The notes below the pieces were generated by a model. It was not told where the DNA came from, ran no database searches, and worked only from the letters and a program-made list of their open reading frames with translations. From IMG/VR virus record IMGVR_UViG_3300021197_000315, positions 1 to 34,688 of that record: a stretch of DNA of 34,688 bases. One strand, given 5' to 3'. A program made the position numbers and the translations under genes. How positions within the stretch are numbered: position 1 is the stretch's first letter; each line of letters starts with the position of its first letter. Below, piece by piece: positions 21,208-29,984 of the stretch. Source of the DNA: a virus.

Positions 21208-22608
21208 ATGCAGATCCCCATTCTCAGCGGCATATTCGCAGATGGATCACCGAATTTTCGGACATCCTACCCAAAGAACATGATCCCCGTTCCAAAAGGC
21301 ACGGGGATTTCTGAGGGTTATTTGCGCCCTGGTGAGGGGATTGTTGAGACCGGCACTGGCCCAGGCATCAATCGTGGGGGCATCAACTGGAACGGATCAA
21401 TCTATCGCGTGATGGGAACCAAGCTGGTTGAGATTGCTCAGGATAACACTGTTACAGAGATTGGCGATGTTGGCTCTGGCGATCGGGTCACGTTTGACTA
21501 TGGCTTTACCTATCTGGCGGTTGCTTCTGGCGGTCGCCTGTATCTGTATGACGGGACAACGCTAACGCAGGTCACAGACCCTGATCTTGGCACTGCCTTG
21601 GATGTGGTGTGGGTTGATGGGTATTACATGACCACAGATGGCGAGTTCTTGGTTGTCACCGATCTTGATGACCCGTTTGCTGTGAACCCTTTGAAGTATG
21701 GTTCATCTGAGGCCGATCCAGATCCCGTCAATTCTCTGCTAAAGCTGCGGAACGAAATCTATGCGCTGAACAGATACACCATCGAAGTCTTTGACAACGT
21801 GGGGACCACTGGCTTTCCATTCCAGCGCATTGCTGGCGCGCAGATCCAGAAGGGAACAGTTGGCACGCACGCAAACTGCGTCTTCATGGACAACATTGCG
21901 TTCTTGGGTGGTGGCTTTAACGAGGCACCATCGATCTACATGGGTGCAAACGGTTCAGCGCAGAAGATTGCCACACGCGAGATCGAAGAGATCTTGCAGG
22001 AATACACGGAAGCAGAACTTGCGACAGCGTTCTTGGAAGAGCGGGTTGATAAGGCTCACACGTTCCTGATCGTTCACCTGCCACGCCACACGCTTGTATT
22101 TGACGGTGCTGGGTCTCAGGCAACAAGTCAGGCTGTTTGGTTCACGCTATCTTCGACGCTTGTTGGTGATGGCATCTGGAACGCCTGCACTTGCATATGG
22201 GCTTACGACCGCTGGAACGTATGCCACCCGACAACAAACCAGTTCGGCTATTTGGATAACAGTATTTCAACGCACTGGGGCGAGACGATCGGCTGGGAGT
22301 TTGGCACGCTGATTGTCTACAACAATGGTCAGGGCGCTATCTTCCATGACATCGAACTGGTCAGCCTGACGGGATCAACAGCGTTTGGCGTAGATCCAAC
22401 AATCTGGACGCAGTATTCCAACGATGGCGTCACATGGAGCGCTGAGAAGCCAATCCGTGCCGGCAAGACAGGAGAGCGCAACAAGCGCCTGATGTGGTTG
22501 CAGCAGGGCCATATGCGGAACATGCGGATGCAGCGCTTCCGTGGCACCTCAGACGCTCATGTGGCTGTCGCAGCACTGGAGGCGCGGGTTGAGCCGCTGG
22601 CGTTCTAA
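21208..22608 (+). CDS. Packaged DNA stabilisation protein, P22 gp10-like
   Basis: A 466-residue protein, matching P22 gp10 in length (472). It starts MQIPILSGIF and has PNFRTSYPKNMIPVPKGTGI, then repeated Gly/Tyr-rich beta strands (GGRLYLYDGTTLTQVTDPDL), an RFRGTSDAHVAV near the end, and no membrane or enzyme motif. Gp10 plugs the tail tube with gp4. Its ATGG start and stop overlap neighbours. Confidence 0.93.
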   Translation: MQIPILSGIFADGSPNFRTSYPKNMIPVPKGTGISEGYLRPGEGIVETGTGPGINRGGINWNGSIYRVMGTKLVEIAQDNTVTEIGDVGSGDRVTFDYGFTYLAVASGGRLYLYDGTTLTQVTDPDLGTALDVVWVDGYYMTTDGEFLVVTDLDDPFAVNPLKYGSSEADPDPVNSLLKLRNEIYALNRYTIEVFDNVGTTGFPFQRIAGAQIQKGTVGTHANCVFMDNIAFLGGGFNEAPSIYMGANGSAQKIATREIEEILQEYTEAELATAFLEERVDKAHTFLIVHLPRHTLVFDGAGSQATSQAVWFTLSSTLVGDGIWNACTCIWAYDRWNVCHPTTNQFGYLDNSISTHWGETIGWEFGTLIVYNNGQGAIFHDIELVSLTGSTAFGVDPTIWTQYSNDGVTWSAEKPIRAGKTGERNKRLMWLQQGHMRNMRMQRFRGTSDAHVAVAALEARVEPLAF

Positions 22609-23786
22609 TGGCAGATCCATTAACCCCAACACGAAATCAAATCGCGCGGATGGCGCAGAGCGATCCAGAACTGACAAAGGCGATGGAGCGCTTGTTCCAA
22701 GTTGCAGGCACTAACACACCTGCTGACATTGCTGCGCTGACCGTGTTGATTGAGAACGCTGCATTTGATGCTGGCGTTGCTGCGAACAAAGCGGAAAGCT
22801 ATGAGCGCAATAACGCAACAATTGACTATCTGGATTTCAGACGGCTGCCACCACATGCAGAAACGGAGCGCCGTTTGTGTTGGAATGACGATGACGCAAC
22901 GCTCAATATCGGCATGGAGTATGGTGTTTCTCAGCAGGTGGGATTGGAAACATACGCACGGGTTGAAAACAACACTGGCGTGACAATCCCCAATGGGACA
23001 GTCGTTGGCTTTGTTGGTGCTGGTGCTGGCGGTGCGCTTTCGGTCGCCCCGTATCTTGCAGACGGTTCGCAGCCTTCGTTGTATATCTTGGGCGTGATGA
23101 CGCATGATCTGCCTGACACTGGCACGCAAGGATATTGCACCAACTGGGGTTATGTGCGTGACTTGGACACAAGCAGCTTTAGCGTGGGTGATCTGCTTTA
23201 CCCATCCCCGACAGTTGCTGGCGCATTTACCAACGTGAAACCTACTGCGCCAGACAATGTAATCCCGATTGCAGCGTGTTTGGTTTCTGATGCTTCTGAT
23301 GGTGTTGTTTTTGTTCGCCCTACAATCGAGCAAATGCAGTATTATGGGGTGTTCAGCAAAACGACAGACGCAACACCCGCTGCAATCAACACGGCATACA
23401 CGCTGACATTCGACAACACTGACATTTCCAATGGTGTGACGATTGGAACGCCCACATCACGGATCGTTGTTCCTGCCTCTGGTCTTTACCAGTTGGAGGC
23501 ACGCGTTCAGATCAGCAGCGGCAATTCATCCAAAAAAGATGTTTACGTCTGGTTCAAGAAAAACGGCACGGATGTTCCCAACACAACACGGATCGTGACC
23601 AGCGATGTTAGCAACGGTTATGTCACTGTTGCGTTGACAGAAATCATTTCTCTGGAAGCGTCTGACTACATTGAAATGGCATATGCGGCAAATGATACAA
23701 ACGTCACGGTTGACAGCGTTGCTTCCACGGCATTCGCCCCAGCAGCGCCAGCCATAATCCTTACAGTAACGCAGGTGCAGCAATGA
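22608..23786 (+). CDS. Virion protein with C1q-like C-terminal domain
   Basis: A 392-residue protein. The N-terminal 80 residues are helical. A conserved-looking region then includes YLDFRRLPPHAETERRLCWN and DATLNIGMEYGVSQQVGLE, and RVENNTGVTIPNGTVVGFVG. The C-terminal part (FDNTDISNGVTIGTPTSRIV then ASGLYQLEARVQISSG) looks like a C1q/jelly-roll trimeric domain. It may be a fibre, head-fibre or decoration protein attached near the neck. It starts at the stop of gp10 (TAATG). Confidence 0.78.
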   Translation: MADPLTPTRNQIARMAQSDPELTKAMERLFQVAGTNTPADIAALTVLIENAAFDAGVAANKAESYERNNATIDYLDFRRLPPHAETERRLCWNDDDATLNIGMEYGVSQQVGLETYARVENNTGVTIPNGTVVGFVGAGAGGALSVAPYLADGSQPSLYILGVMTHDLPDTGTQGYCTNWGYVRDLDTSSFSVGDLLYPSPTVAGAFTNVKPTAPDNVIPIAACLVSDASDGVVFVRPTIEQMQYYGVFSKTTDATPAAINTAYTLTFDNTDISNGVTIGTPTSRIVVPASGLYQLEARVQISSGNSSKKDVYVWFKKNGTDVPNTTRIVTSDVSNGYVTVALTEIISLEASDYIEMAYAANDTNVTVDSVASTAFAPAAPAIILTVTQVQQ

Positions 23787-24121
23787 CAATTACACCAACA
23801 GTTCTGATCGAACCCAAGCTGGCTGAAGCCACAAACACCGTGCAATATACCGCTGACGGTGTGAATGCGATTGTGGACAAGTTCACAGTCACCAACAACG
23901 GCGCATCTGACGCAACCATTACAGTCAACGTGGTGACGAACCTTGGCACGGCTGATGCTTCGAACCGCATCGTGAATGCTCGCAACATCGCTTCTGGGGA
24001 GACATACACCTGCCCAGAGTTGATCGGCCACGTTCTGCTTGAGGCTGATTATATTTCCACGACTGCGAGCGCAGCGACAACATTGACCATTCGTGCTTCA
24101 GGGCGCGAGATTACGCTTTAA
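23783..24121 (+). CDS. Small beta-sandwich virion protein
   Basis: A 112-residue protein with an ATGA overlap at 23783. The sequence is dominated by strand-forming Thr/Val/Ile (DKFTVTNNGASDATITVNVV) and ends TLTIRASGREITL. It resembles Ig-like decoration or neck proteins of phages. No catalytic motif. It is transcribed with the tail accessory genes. Confidence 0.72.
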   Translation: MTITPTVLIEPKLAEATNTVQYTADGVNAIVDKFTVTNNGASDATITVNVVTNLGTADASNRIVNARNIASGETYTCPELIGHVLLEADYISTTASAATTLTIRASGREITL

Positions 24122-24131
24122 GGAGATCGAC

Positions 24132-24503
24132 ATGGATGAAATGATGATTGAGTTCGGACTTCCAAAGATGAAGATTGTTTCGACATCTGAGAACAAGAAG
24201 AACCGCAAGATGGTCATTGAAGAGTGGCGTCTTGGGCCAGAGAACCCGTCGATCGATCCTAAGGCGAACAAGGAATACTGGAAGGATCTTGGCAAGGCGC
24301 TGGGCTGCGATGAAAAAGAAGCACGCCGCCGCCTCTGCTCAAACTGCGAGTATTTCTGCAATGGCCCAATGAAACAGGCTATGATGGAAGCCATTCCTCT
24401 GGATGATTACGACACAGATGCTGGTGGCCGTGGCTACTGCAAGAAGTTCGAATTCGTCTGCCACAACCTGCGCTCCTGTCAGGCTTGGGAAGAGGATGAC
24501 TGA
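24132..24503 (+). CDS. Cys-rich protein, possible metal- or Fe-S-binding
   Basis: A 123-residue protein. ATG 24132 has AAGGAG six to seven bases upstream, so the longer frame from 24093 is rejected. It has seven Cys: LGCDEKEARRRLCSNCEYFC (four of them), YCKKFEFVC and SCQAW. The spacing C-x2-C-x3-C ... C-x6-C-x5-C suggests a Zn or Fe-S site. I recall similar small proteins in marine podovirus genomes but not an established function. It is surrounded by virion genes, so may be a virion or injected protein; inference. Confidence 0.75.
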   Translation: MDEMMIEFGLPKMKIVSTSENKKNRKMVIEEWRLGPENPSIDPKANKEYWKDLGKALGCDEKEARRRLCSNCEYFCNGPMKQAMMEAIPLDDYDTDAGGRGYCKKFEFVCHNLRSCQAWEEDD

Positions 24504-25042
24504 TGGATTATCGTGATACAGCATATCGCATCGCCTTAGAGGAAGGTGTCGATCCAGATCTTTTCATGCGCTTAATTTCTGCCGAAAGCTCCTTTAATCC
24601 CAATGCCGTTTCTTCCGCTGGTGCTTATGGCTTGGCGCAACTTATGCCAGGGACTGCGGCTGACTTGGGCGTTGATCCGACAGATCCTGTCCAAAACCTT
24701 CGTGGCGGCGCAAGATACTTGCGTCAACAGATTGATAAGTTCGGAGATACGTCTTTAGCACTGGCTGCTTACAACGCTGGCCCAGGCAATGTCAGTAAGT
24801 ATGGCGGCATTCCTCCATTTGAGGAAACGCAGAACTATGTGAACAAAATCATGGGCGGATATTCTGACACAAGAGTTCTTGAAGGTCGGCCCCAAGCAGG
24901 CCCACAAGAGGAAGAGGAGTTTGCGCGAGGCTATGAGCCAAGAGATGCTCTGGCCGATCTCTATGCGATGCAGAGGGAGCAAGTTCAGCCAACAGATTTG
25001 TATAATCCATACGAAATTGCGCAAAGGTTTCAGTTAAAATGA
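24503..25042 (+). CDS. Virion lytic transglycosylase (SLT family)
   Basis: A 179-residue protein. The SLT core has catalytic Glu28 in SAESSFNPNAVSSAGAYGLA, then QLMPGTA, the LAAYNAGPGNV motif and YVNKIM. The C-terminal 60 residues are acidic and probably link to the virion. It cleaves peptidoglycan glycosidic bonds to open a path during DNA entry, distinct from the M15 endolysin used for exit. Its position just before ejection proteins fits. Confidence 0.93.
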   Translation: MDYRDTAYRIALEEGVDPDLFMRLISAESSFNPNAVSSAGAYGLAQLMPGTAADLGVDPTDPVQNLRGGARYLRQQIDKFGDTSLALAAYNAGPGNVSKYGGIPPFEETQNYVNKIMGGYSDTRVLEGRPQAGPQEEEEFARGYEPRDALADLYAMQREQVQPTDLYNPYEIAQRFQLK

Positions 25043-25608
25043 ATGATCTTGCCCTAAACACTGATTTCTGCGATAATTCAGGTGCTGAGATGATGGCCAA
25101 CCAGCAGGCGGTTTCCCAAGAGGATGGCCCATTGCACATAATCGAGAGAAATGAAGATTTTGCTCCAATCGACTTGGATCTTGTCGAGCAATATCTTTTG
25201 TCTCAAGATCAGGCTGAATGCCCTGTCCAGCATTACTTTGGCCCTGGCGTGTGCATTCGTGAGCTTTTTGTCCCTGCTGGTTCCTTGGTTCTGAGCCACA
25301 AGCACAAAGAGCAGACGATGAACATTCTGCTTAAAGGCAAAGCCGCAGTTGTCATCAACGATGAAGTTCGCGTCATCGAAGGTCCATATATTTTTGTCAG
25401 TGACCCTGGCAGGAAGCTTGGATATGCAATCGAAGATGTTGTATGGCAGAATGTTTTTGCAACTGACGAAACAGATCCAGAAAAAATTGAGGATATGTTC
25501 GTTGACAAGACAGATGCTTGGAAGCGCAAGCAAGAAGAGAAAAAGAATGAAGCTGCGATAAGCGATGCTGTTCGCAAACACCTTGGAGGGCTTGTCTCAT
25601 GTCAATGA
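25039..25608 (+). CDS. Cupin-fold phage protein
   Basis: A 189-residue protein with an ATGA overlap at 25039. The central part has a double-stranded beta-helix pattern: GVCIRELFVPAGSLVLSHKH, then KEQTMNILLKGKAAVVINDE and EGPYIFVSDPGRKLGYAIED. Metal-binding His candidates are His in SHKHKE. The C-terminus is charged (WKRKQEEKKNEAAISD). Cupin proteins at this position recur in phages but their substrate is not known to me. It may be enzymatic or structural. Confidence 0.75.
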   Translation: MNDLALNTDFCDNSGAEMMANQQAVSQEDGPLHIIERNEDFAPIDLDLVEQYLLSQDQAECPVQHYFGPGVCIRELFVPAGSLVLSHKHKEQTMNILLKGKAAVVINDEVRVIEGPYIFVSDPGRKLGYAIEDVVWQNVFATDETDPEKIEDMFVDKTDAWKRKQEEKKNEAAISDAVRKHLGGLVSCQ

Positions 25609-26291
25609 TGGCCACAGCAGTAATCGGATCTGCCGTTGTAGGCGGTGTTGTCCAGAACAAAGCATCTAAAAGGGCTGCGGCGGCACAGACGCAAGCTGCG
25701 GATATGGGTATTGCGGAGCAGCGCCGCCAGTTTGATCGGGTTCAAGAACTTCTTTCTCCATACGTTGAAGCTGGTGATGCAAGTCTTATTCAGCAGTTGG
25801 CTTTGGGCGGTATGTCTGGTGTCGAGGCGCAGCGCGAAGCTATTTCTGGCATCGAGCAGGGCGCTGAATACCAGTCTCTTGTTGGTGCCGGTGAAGAGGC
25901 GATGCTGCAAAGCGCAGCAGCCACAGGTGGTTTGCGAGGTGGAAACACACAGGCGGCACTGGCTCAGTTCCGTCCACAGGTTCTGTCCAGCCTAATTAAC
26001 CAACAATATTCACGGCTTGGCGGCATTACGAGCCTTGGTCAGCAATCTGCCGCTGGTGTTGGAACCGCTGGAATGCAAACAGGTCAAAACATTGCAAACC
26101 TTTATGGGCAACAAGGTGCTGCTGCGGCTGGATCTGCACTGGCTTCAGGTCAGGCGTTTGGAAATGTCATCGGCAGCATTGGTCAATACGCTGGTGGCGT
26201 TGCTTCTGGCGCATTCCCTAATCCGTTTGGTGGCGGAGGTTCATCCTTGGCACCAACGACATCTCTTAGACCGCAAATGAGGCCGTTCTAA
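25599..26291 (+). CDS. Ejection protein, P22 gp7-like
   Basis: A 230-residue protein, the size of P22 gp7 (229). It contains FDRVQELLSPYVEAGDASL, then AAATGGLRGGNTQAALAQFR and a Gly/Ala-rich tail (AGGVASGAFPNPFGGGGSSL). It begins with a short hydrophobic segment (AVIGSAVVGGVV). These proteins leave the virion and build the channel for DNA across the envelope. It is followed in order by gp20- and gp16-like genes. Confidence 0.87.
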   Translation: MSMMATAVIGSAVVGGVVQNKASKRAAAAQTQAADMGIAEQRRQFDRVQELLSPYVEAGDASLIQQLALGGMSGVEAQREAISGIEQGAEYQSLVGAGEEAMLQSAAATGGLRGGNTQAALAQFRPQVLSSLINQQYSRLGGITSLGQQSAAGVGTAGMQTGQNIANLYGQQGAAAAGSALASGQAFGNVIGSIGQYAGGVASGAFPNPFGGGGSSLAPTTSLRPQMRPF

Positions 26292-27691
26292 TGGTTAGTC
26301 CTATCAATTACTCAATGAACGTCTTGAACCCGATTGAGGGTTATATGCAGGGCTTGAAGTTTGGCGAGGGTCTTCTGACTGCGCGTCAGGGACGTGAACT
26401 GGCTCAGAGCCAAGAGGGTCGTGCGCAAGAAACTTTTGCAATGGCGAAAGAAGATCGTGCCAGAGCCATTCAACAGCAGCAGGCGGCAGCAGCACAGGCT
26501 CAAGCGCAACGTGAGCAAGCGGCTCGCGGCCAACAAGCACTGCTTGAATATTTGGAAAGTCTAGAAGCTGGCACAGCAACAGCTTCGGACTTGCGCCGTG
26601 CAATAGTTGAGTTTCCTGGAGTTGCAGAGCGCTTCCAATCCGTTGCCAATAGTTTCACTGAAGAGCGCCGTAACAATGAACAGCGTTATTTTCAGCAGCT
26701 TTCTTTTGCGCTTGGTCGTGGCAATAAAGATGTTGCTCAGGGTCTCATTCAGGAGAGATTAGACGCTGCAAATGCTTCCGGCGATGAGGCTGGGGCAGCA
26801 GCATATCAATCACAGCTTCAGATGCTTGAAACAAGCCCAGAGGGTTTGTTGACAGAGGCTCTTATGCCTTTGGTCTCAACAATGCCGGTTGATGACTTTG
26901 ACAAGTTTCATGACTTAGCTGTTGGTGGCAAAGCGCCAGATCAACCCGCTGAAGTTCGAGAGTTGCAATTCCGCGCAGAGCAAGGCGGTCTTGTTCCTGG
27001 GACGCCAGAATACCAAGAGTTCATGCGCACTGGTGGTGCATCGCTTGGCTCTGGATTTCGCCCTGCAACTTCTGAAGAGGCTGCGCAGTATGGTGCAACG
27101 GCAGGTCAGATAGACACAAGTTCTGGGCGCTTTTATCCAATCCAGCCTCCAAGCGGTATGACGATTGAAACTGCACCAGACGGAACAACTAGAATTGTTC
27201 AGGGTCCAGGTGTTACCTCGAAGCCGTTTACAGAGGGTCAAAGCAAAGACGTTGTTTATGCTACAAGAGCGCAGGGTGCTTTGGACGAATTTGATCCCGT
27301 TGCAAATAAGCTAACAAGCAGAGGTGAGCGCCTTTTGGAAATTGTTCCTCTTGGTTTTGGGCGTGATTATCAAGATCCTGATTACCAAGTTGCACAGCGC
27401 GCTGGGACAGAGTTCTTGCAGGCGATCCTGCGTAAAGATACAGGCGCAGCTATCACTGAGGCAGAACAGGTGGAATACGGCAGAGTTTACCTTCCGCAGC
27501 CTGGCGACAGCCAAGAAGTTCTGAAATCACGCGCAGCAGCCCGTAAGCGCGCAGTAGCAGCTTTGCAGGCCGGCATGTCACCTGAGCAAATGCTGGCAGT
27601 GGAACGCGCCACTGGTCTTGCTCCTGAAACAACAGCCACAAGTTCGGCACCACGGTTGCGCTTTGATGCAGACGGGAACCTTATTCCATGA
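26291..27691 (+). CDS. Ejection protein, P22 gp20-like by position
   Basis: A 466-residue protein (P22 gp20 is 471). The N-terminus is MVSPINYSMNVLNPIEGYMQ, then a Gln/Ala-rich coiled coil (QQQQAAAAQAQAQREQAARG). The C-terminal part has LLEIVPLGFGRDYQDPDYQV and REL-type segments, plus KDTGAAITEAEQVEYGRVYLP. No enzyme motif. Assignment rests on order and size more than on sequence similarity. It probably enters the periplasm with the DNA. Confidence 0.72.
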   Translation: MVSPINYSMNVLNPIEGYMQGLKFGEGLLTARQGRELAQSQEGRAQETFAMAKEDRARAIQQQQAAAAQAQAQREQAARGQQALLEYLESLEAGTATASDLRRAIVEFPGVAERFQSVANSFTEERRNNEQRYFQQLSFALGRGNKDVAQGLIQERLDAANASGDEAGAAAYQSQLQMLETSPEGLLTEALMPLVSTMPVDDFDKFHDLAVGGKAPDQPAEVRELQFRAEQGGLVPGTPEYQEFMRTGGASLGSGFRPATSEEAAQYGATAGQIDTSSGRFYPIQPPSGMTIETAPDGTTRIVQGPGVTSKPFTEGQSKDVVYATRAQGALDEFDPVANKLTSRGERLLEIVPLGFGRDYQDPDYQVAQRAGTEFLQAILRKDTGAAITEAEQVEYGRVYLPQPGDSQEVLKSRAAARKRAVAALQAGMSPEQMLAVERATGLAPETTATSSAPRLRFDADGNLIP

Positions 27692-29925
27692 TTGAGATTG
27701 AACTTTTCGACGGAACAATTCTTGAGTTTCCAGAGGGAACCAGCCAAGACGTTATTGAACGCGTTGCCAAGCAAGAAACTATGGCACGCCGCGAACAAGC
27801 GCCTGAAGGCAGACCCAGCGCTATGGAGCAACTTCGGAGTTCTGGCTTCACTGATTTCGTCGCGGATTACAATGATGGTCAAATCATACAGAACCCACAG
27901 ACGGGTGAGAGCGCCTTTGTTTCACCTGGCTATGTAACGCAAGATCAAGAAATTGTTTCTGGCATGATGGAAGGCATCACACCTGCTGAAACGCAGCGTG
28001 GCCGTATGCAGGAACAGATTATTGAACAACGTCCTGTTGCTTCACGCGCAGCTACAGCGCTTCAAGGCGTTCCGTTTGTTGGCTCTTACAGCGACGAAGC
28101 TGTTGGCATGTTTGATCCGCAGGCGGCTGAAGCTATGCGCCAATCTGTTGAGGCGGTTCGAGAGCGCCGCCCAGGTCAGGCTGCGGCTCTTGAGGTTGCT
28201 GGTGCATTGGCTGCAACGCCTGCGCTTGTCGCTGCAACCCCTGCGGCTGTAGGCGGTTTCGTTGGTGGTGCAACATCACTTGGCGGTCAGATGCTTCGTG
28301 GTGGCGCTGTTGGCGTTGGCGCTGGTGCTATTGAGGGCGCTGTGTCTGGCTTTGGTCGTGGCGAAGAGGGAACGCGTGGGGCTGAGACTGCTCGAGGCGC
28401 TGCACTTGGAGCGGCATTAGGTGGTGGCACTGGTGTTGCCATTCCTGCGGTATCTGCTGGCATTCGATCAGCGTTCGAAAACATCAAGGGCCGATCAGTT
28501 GGCCAGATTTCAAAGACACTGGGCATTTCTACGGACGCTGCAAAGGTCGTTCGCACAGCGCTTGAGAATGATGACTTGGCTGCTGCTTCAGTCGCATTGG
28601 AGCGCGCAGGTTCATCTTCGATGCTTGCGGACGCTGGACCAGCCACACAGCGCCTTCTTGACGTTTCGGTCACATCGGGTGGCGCAGCACCAAGAACCGC
28701 AGGAGAGGCCATTACAGGCCGCGCAGAGGAAGCTGGCGCTCGCATGAATGTTGTCATGGATGACATCCTTGGCGCACCAGAAGGTGTAGGGACAACGCAG
28801 CGTGGCATTCGTCAGGGAACGCAAGAGGCTCGCAACCGTGCGTATCGTGTGGCCTATGCCCAGCCGATCAACTACGCATCTGGCCGTGGCCGTTTCTTGG
28901 AAAACATCCTTGGCCGCGTTCCTCAGTCAGCGGTCAACCGTGCAAACGAACTGATGCGCCTTGAGGGTGTGCAGAGCGCACAGGTTATGGCGCGCGTTGG
29001 TGAAGACGGAAACGTGGTATTTCAAACCATGCCTGATGTTCGCCAGCTTGATTACATCACTCGCGCATTGGGTGACGTTGCAGAACAGCAAAACGCTGCT
29101 GGCAAACTTGGCGGAACAACTCAGCTTGGTCGTGCTACGCAAAACTTGCAGCGCCAAATTCGTGATGTGTTGAAGCGTGAGGTGCCAGAATACGGCGAAG
29201 CGCTTGATGTGGCGTCAGATGCTATTAGCAGATCCCGCGCTGTTGAAGTTGGTGCGGACATTCTGAAGCCTGGGACAACGCGTGAGGCTGTGAGTGATGC
29301 GCTGAAAGGTGCAAGCAAAGCGGAGCGCGATGCTGCAAAAGCTGGCTTGCGCAGCGCGATCGATGACACCTTGGCTCGCGTCAACGCTGTTGCGTCCGAT
29401 CCAAATGTTGAGATCCGCGAGTTTCAAAAGCTGGCCAATAATCTTCGCAGCAGATCCATGCGCGATAAGATGACACTGCTTCTTGGCAAGGACGATGCGG
29501 CGCGCCTCTATGATGAACTTGATGAAGCGGTTGTGTCTCTGGAACTGCGCGCTGCTGTTGCTCGCAACAGCGCCACACAGCAGCGTCAGGCAATCTCTGG
29601 TGCCGTTGAAGACATCACAGCCCCAGGCGCACTAAGCACCCTCATGGCGGGTGAGCCTTTGAACGCAACCAAGCGTGTATCTCAAGTCGTGACTGGAACA
29701 ACGCCAGAAGCACGCACGCTGCGCCAGATGGGTATCTATGATGAAATTGCAGAGGCTCTTGTTGGGCTTCGTGGGCAGCAGGCAAAAGACGCGCTGAAGC
29801 TGGTCGAGCGCGCTATGGCGGGTGACGCACTGAACCAAACACAGGCGCGGATCATTGCAAAGGCTCTTACATCTCCAGCGGCTGCGGCTGCATACGGATG
29901 GGGAACTGCGGAGGCGCAACAATGA
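27688..29925 (+). CDS. Ejection protein, P22 gp16-like by position
   Basis: A 745-residue protein (P22 gp16 is 609). Residues about 165-265 are Gly/Ala-rich with glycine-zipper character (GGAVGVGAGAIEGAVSGFG; ARGAALGAALGGGTGVAIP), likely to insert in membrane. The rest is long alpha-helical and charged (QNAAGKLGGTTQLGRATQNL). An N-terminal segment (FDGTILEFPEGTSQDVIERV) resembles other ejection proteins. It should enter the cell during infection. No enzymatic domain is recognised. Confidence 0.75.
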   Translation: MIEIELFDGTILEFPEGTSQDVIERVAKQETMARREQAPEGRPSAMEQLRSSGFTDFVADYNDGQIIQNPQTGESAFVSPGYVTQDQEIVSGMMEGITPAETQRGRMQEQIIEQRPVASRAATALQGVPFVGSYSDEAVGMFDPQAAEAMRQSVEAVRERRPGQAAALEVAGALAATPALVAATPAAVGGFVGGATSLGGQMLRGGAVGVGAGAIEGAVSGFGRGEEGTRGAETARGAALGAALGGGTGVAIPAVSAGIRSAFENIKGRSVGQISKTLGISTDAAKVVRTALENDDLAAASVALERAGSSSMLADAGPATQRLLDVSVTSGGAAPRTAGEAITGRAEEAGARMNVVMDDILGAPEGVGTTQRGIRQGTQEARNRAYRVAYAQPINYASGRGRFLENILGRVPQSAVNRANELMRLEGVQSAQVMARVGEDGNVVFQTMPDVRQLDYITRALGDVAEQQNAAGKLGGTTQLGRATQNLQRQIRDVLKREVPEYGEALDVASDAISRSRAVEVGADILKPGTTREAVSDALKGASKAERDAAKAGLRSAIDDTLARVNAVASDPNVEIREFQKLANNLRSRSMRDKMTLLLGKDDAARLYDELDEAVVSLELRAAVARNSATQQRQAISGAVEDITAPGALSTLMAGEPLNATKRVSQVVTGTTPEARTLRQMGIYDEIAEALVGLRGQQAKDALKLVERAMAGDALNQTQARIIAKALTSPAAAAAYGWGTAEAQQ

Positions 29926-29984
29926 ACCTATCCAAAGCACCCGTTTTTATGATAAAAGACTTGCATAGCAAGGGGAAACAATAA
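29922..29984 (+). CDS. 20-residue peptide before the tailspike
   Basis: A short frame with ATG overlapping the gp16-like stop and TAA overlapping the tailspike ATG. The peptide (MNLSKAPVFMIKDL, then a Lys-rich end) has no known family. There is no strong ribosome site, so translation would rely on coupling. The perfect fit between both neighbours is the main support. Confidence 0.4.
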   Translation: MNLSKAPVFMIKDLHSKGKQ

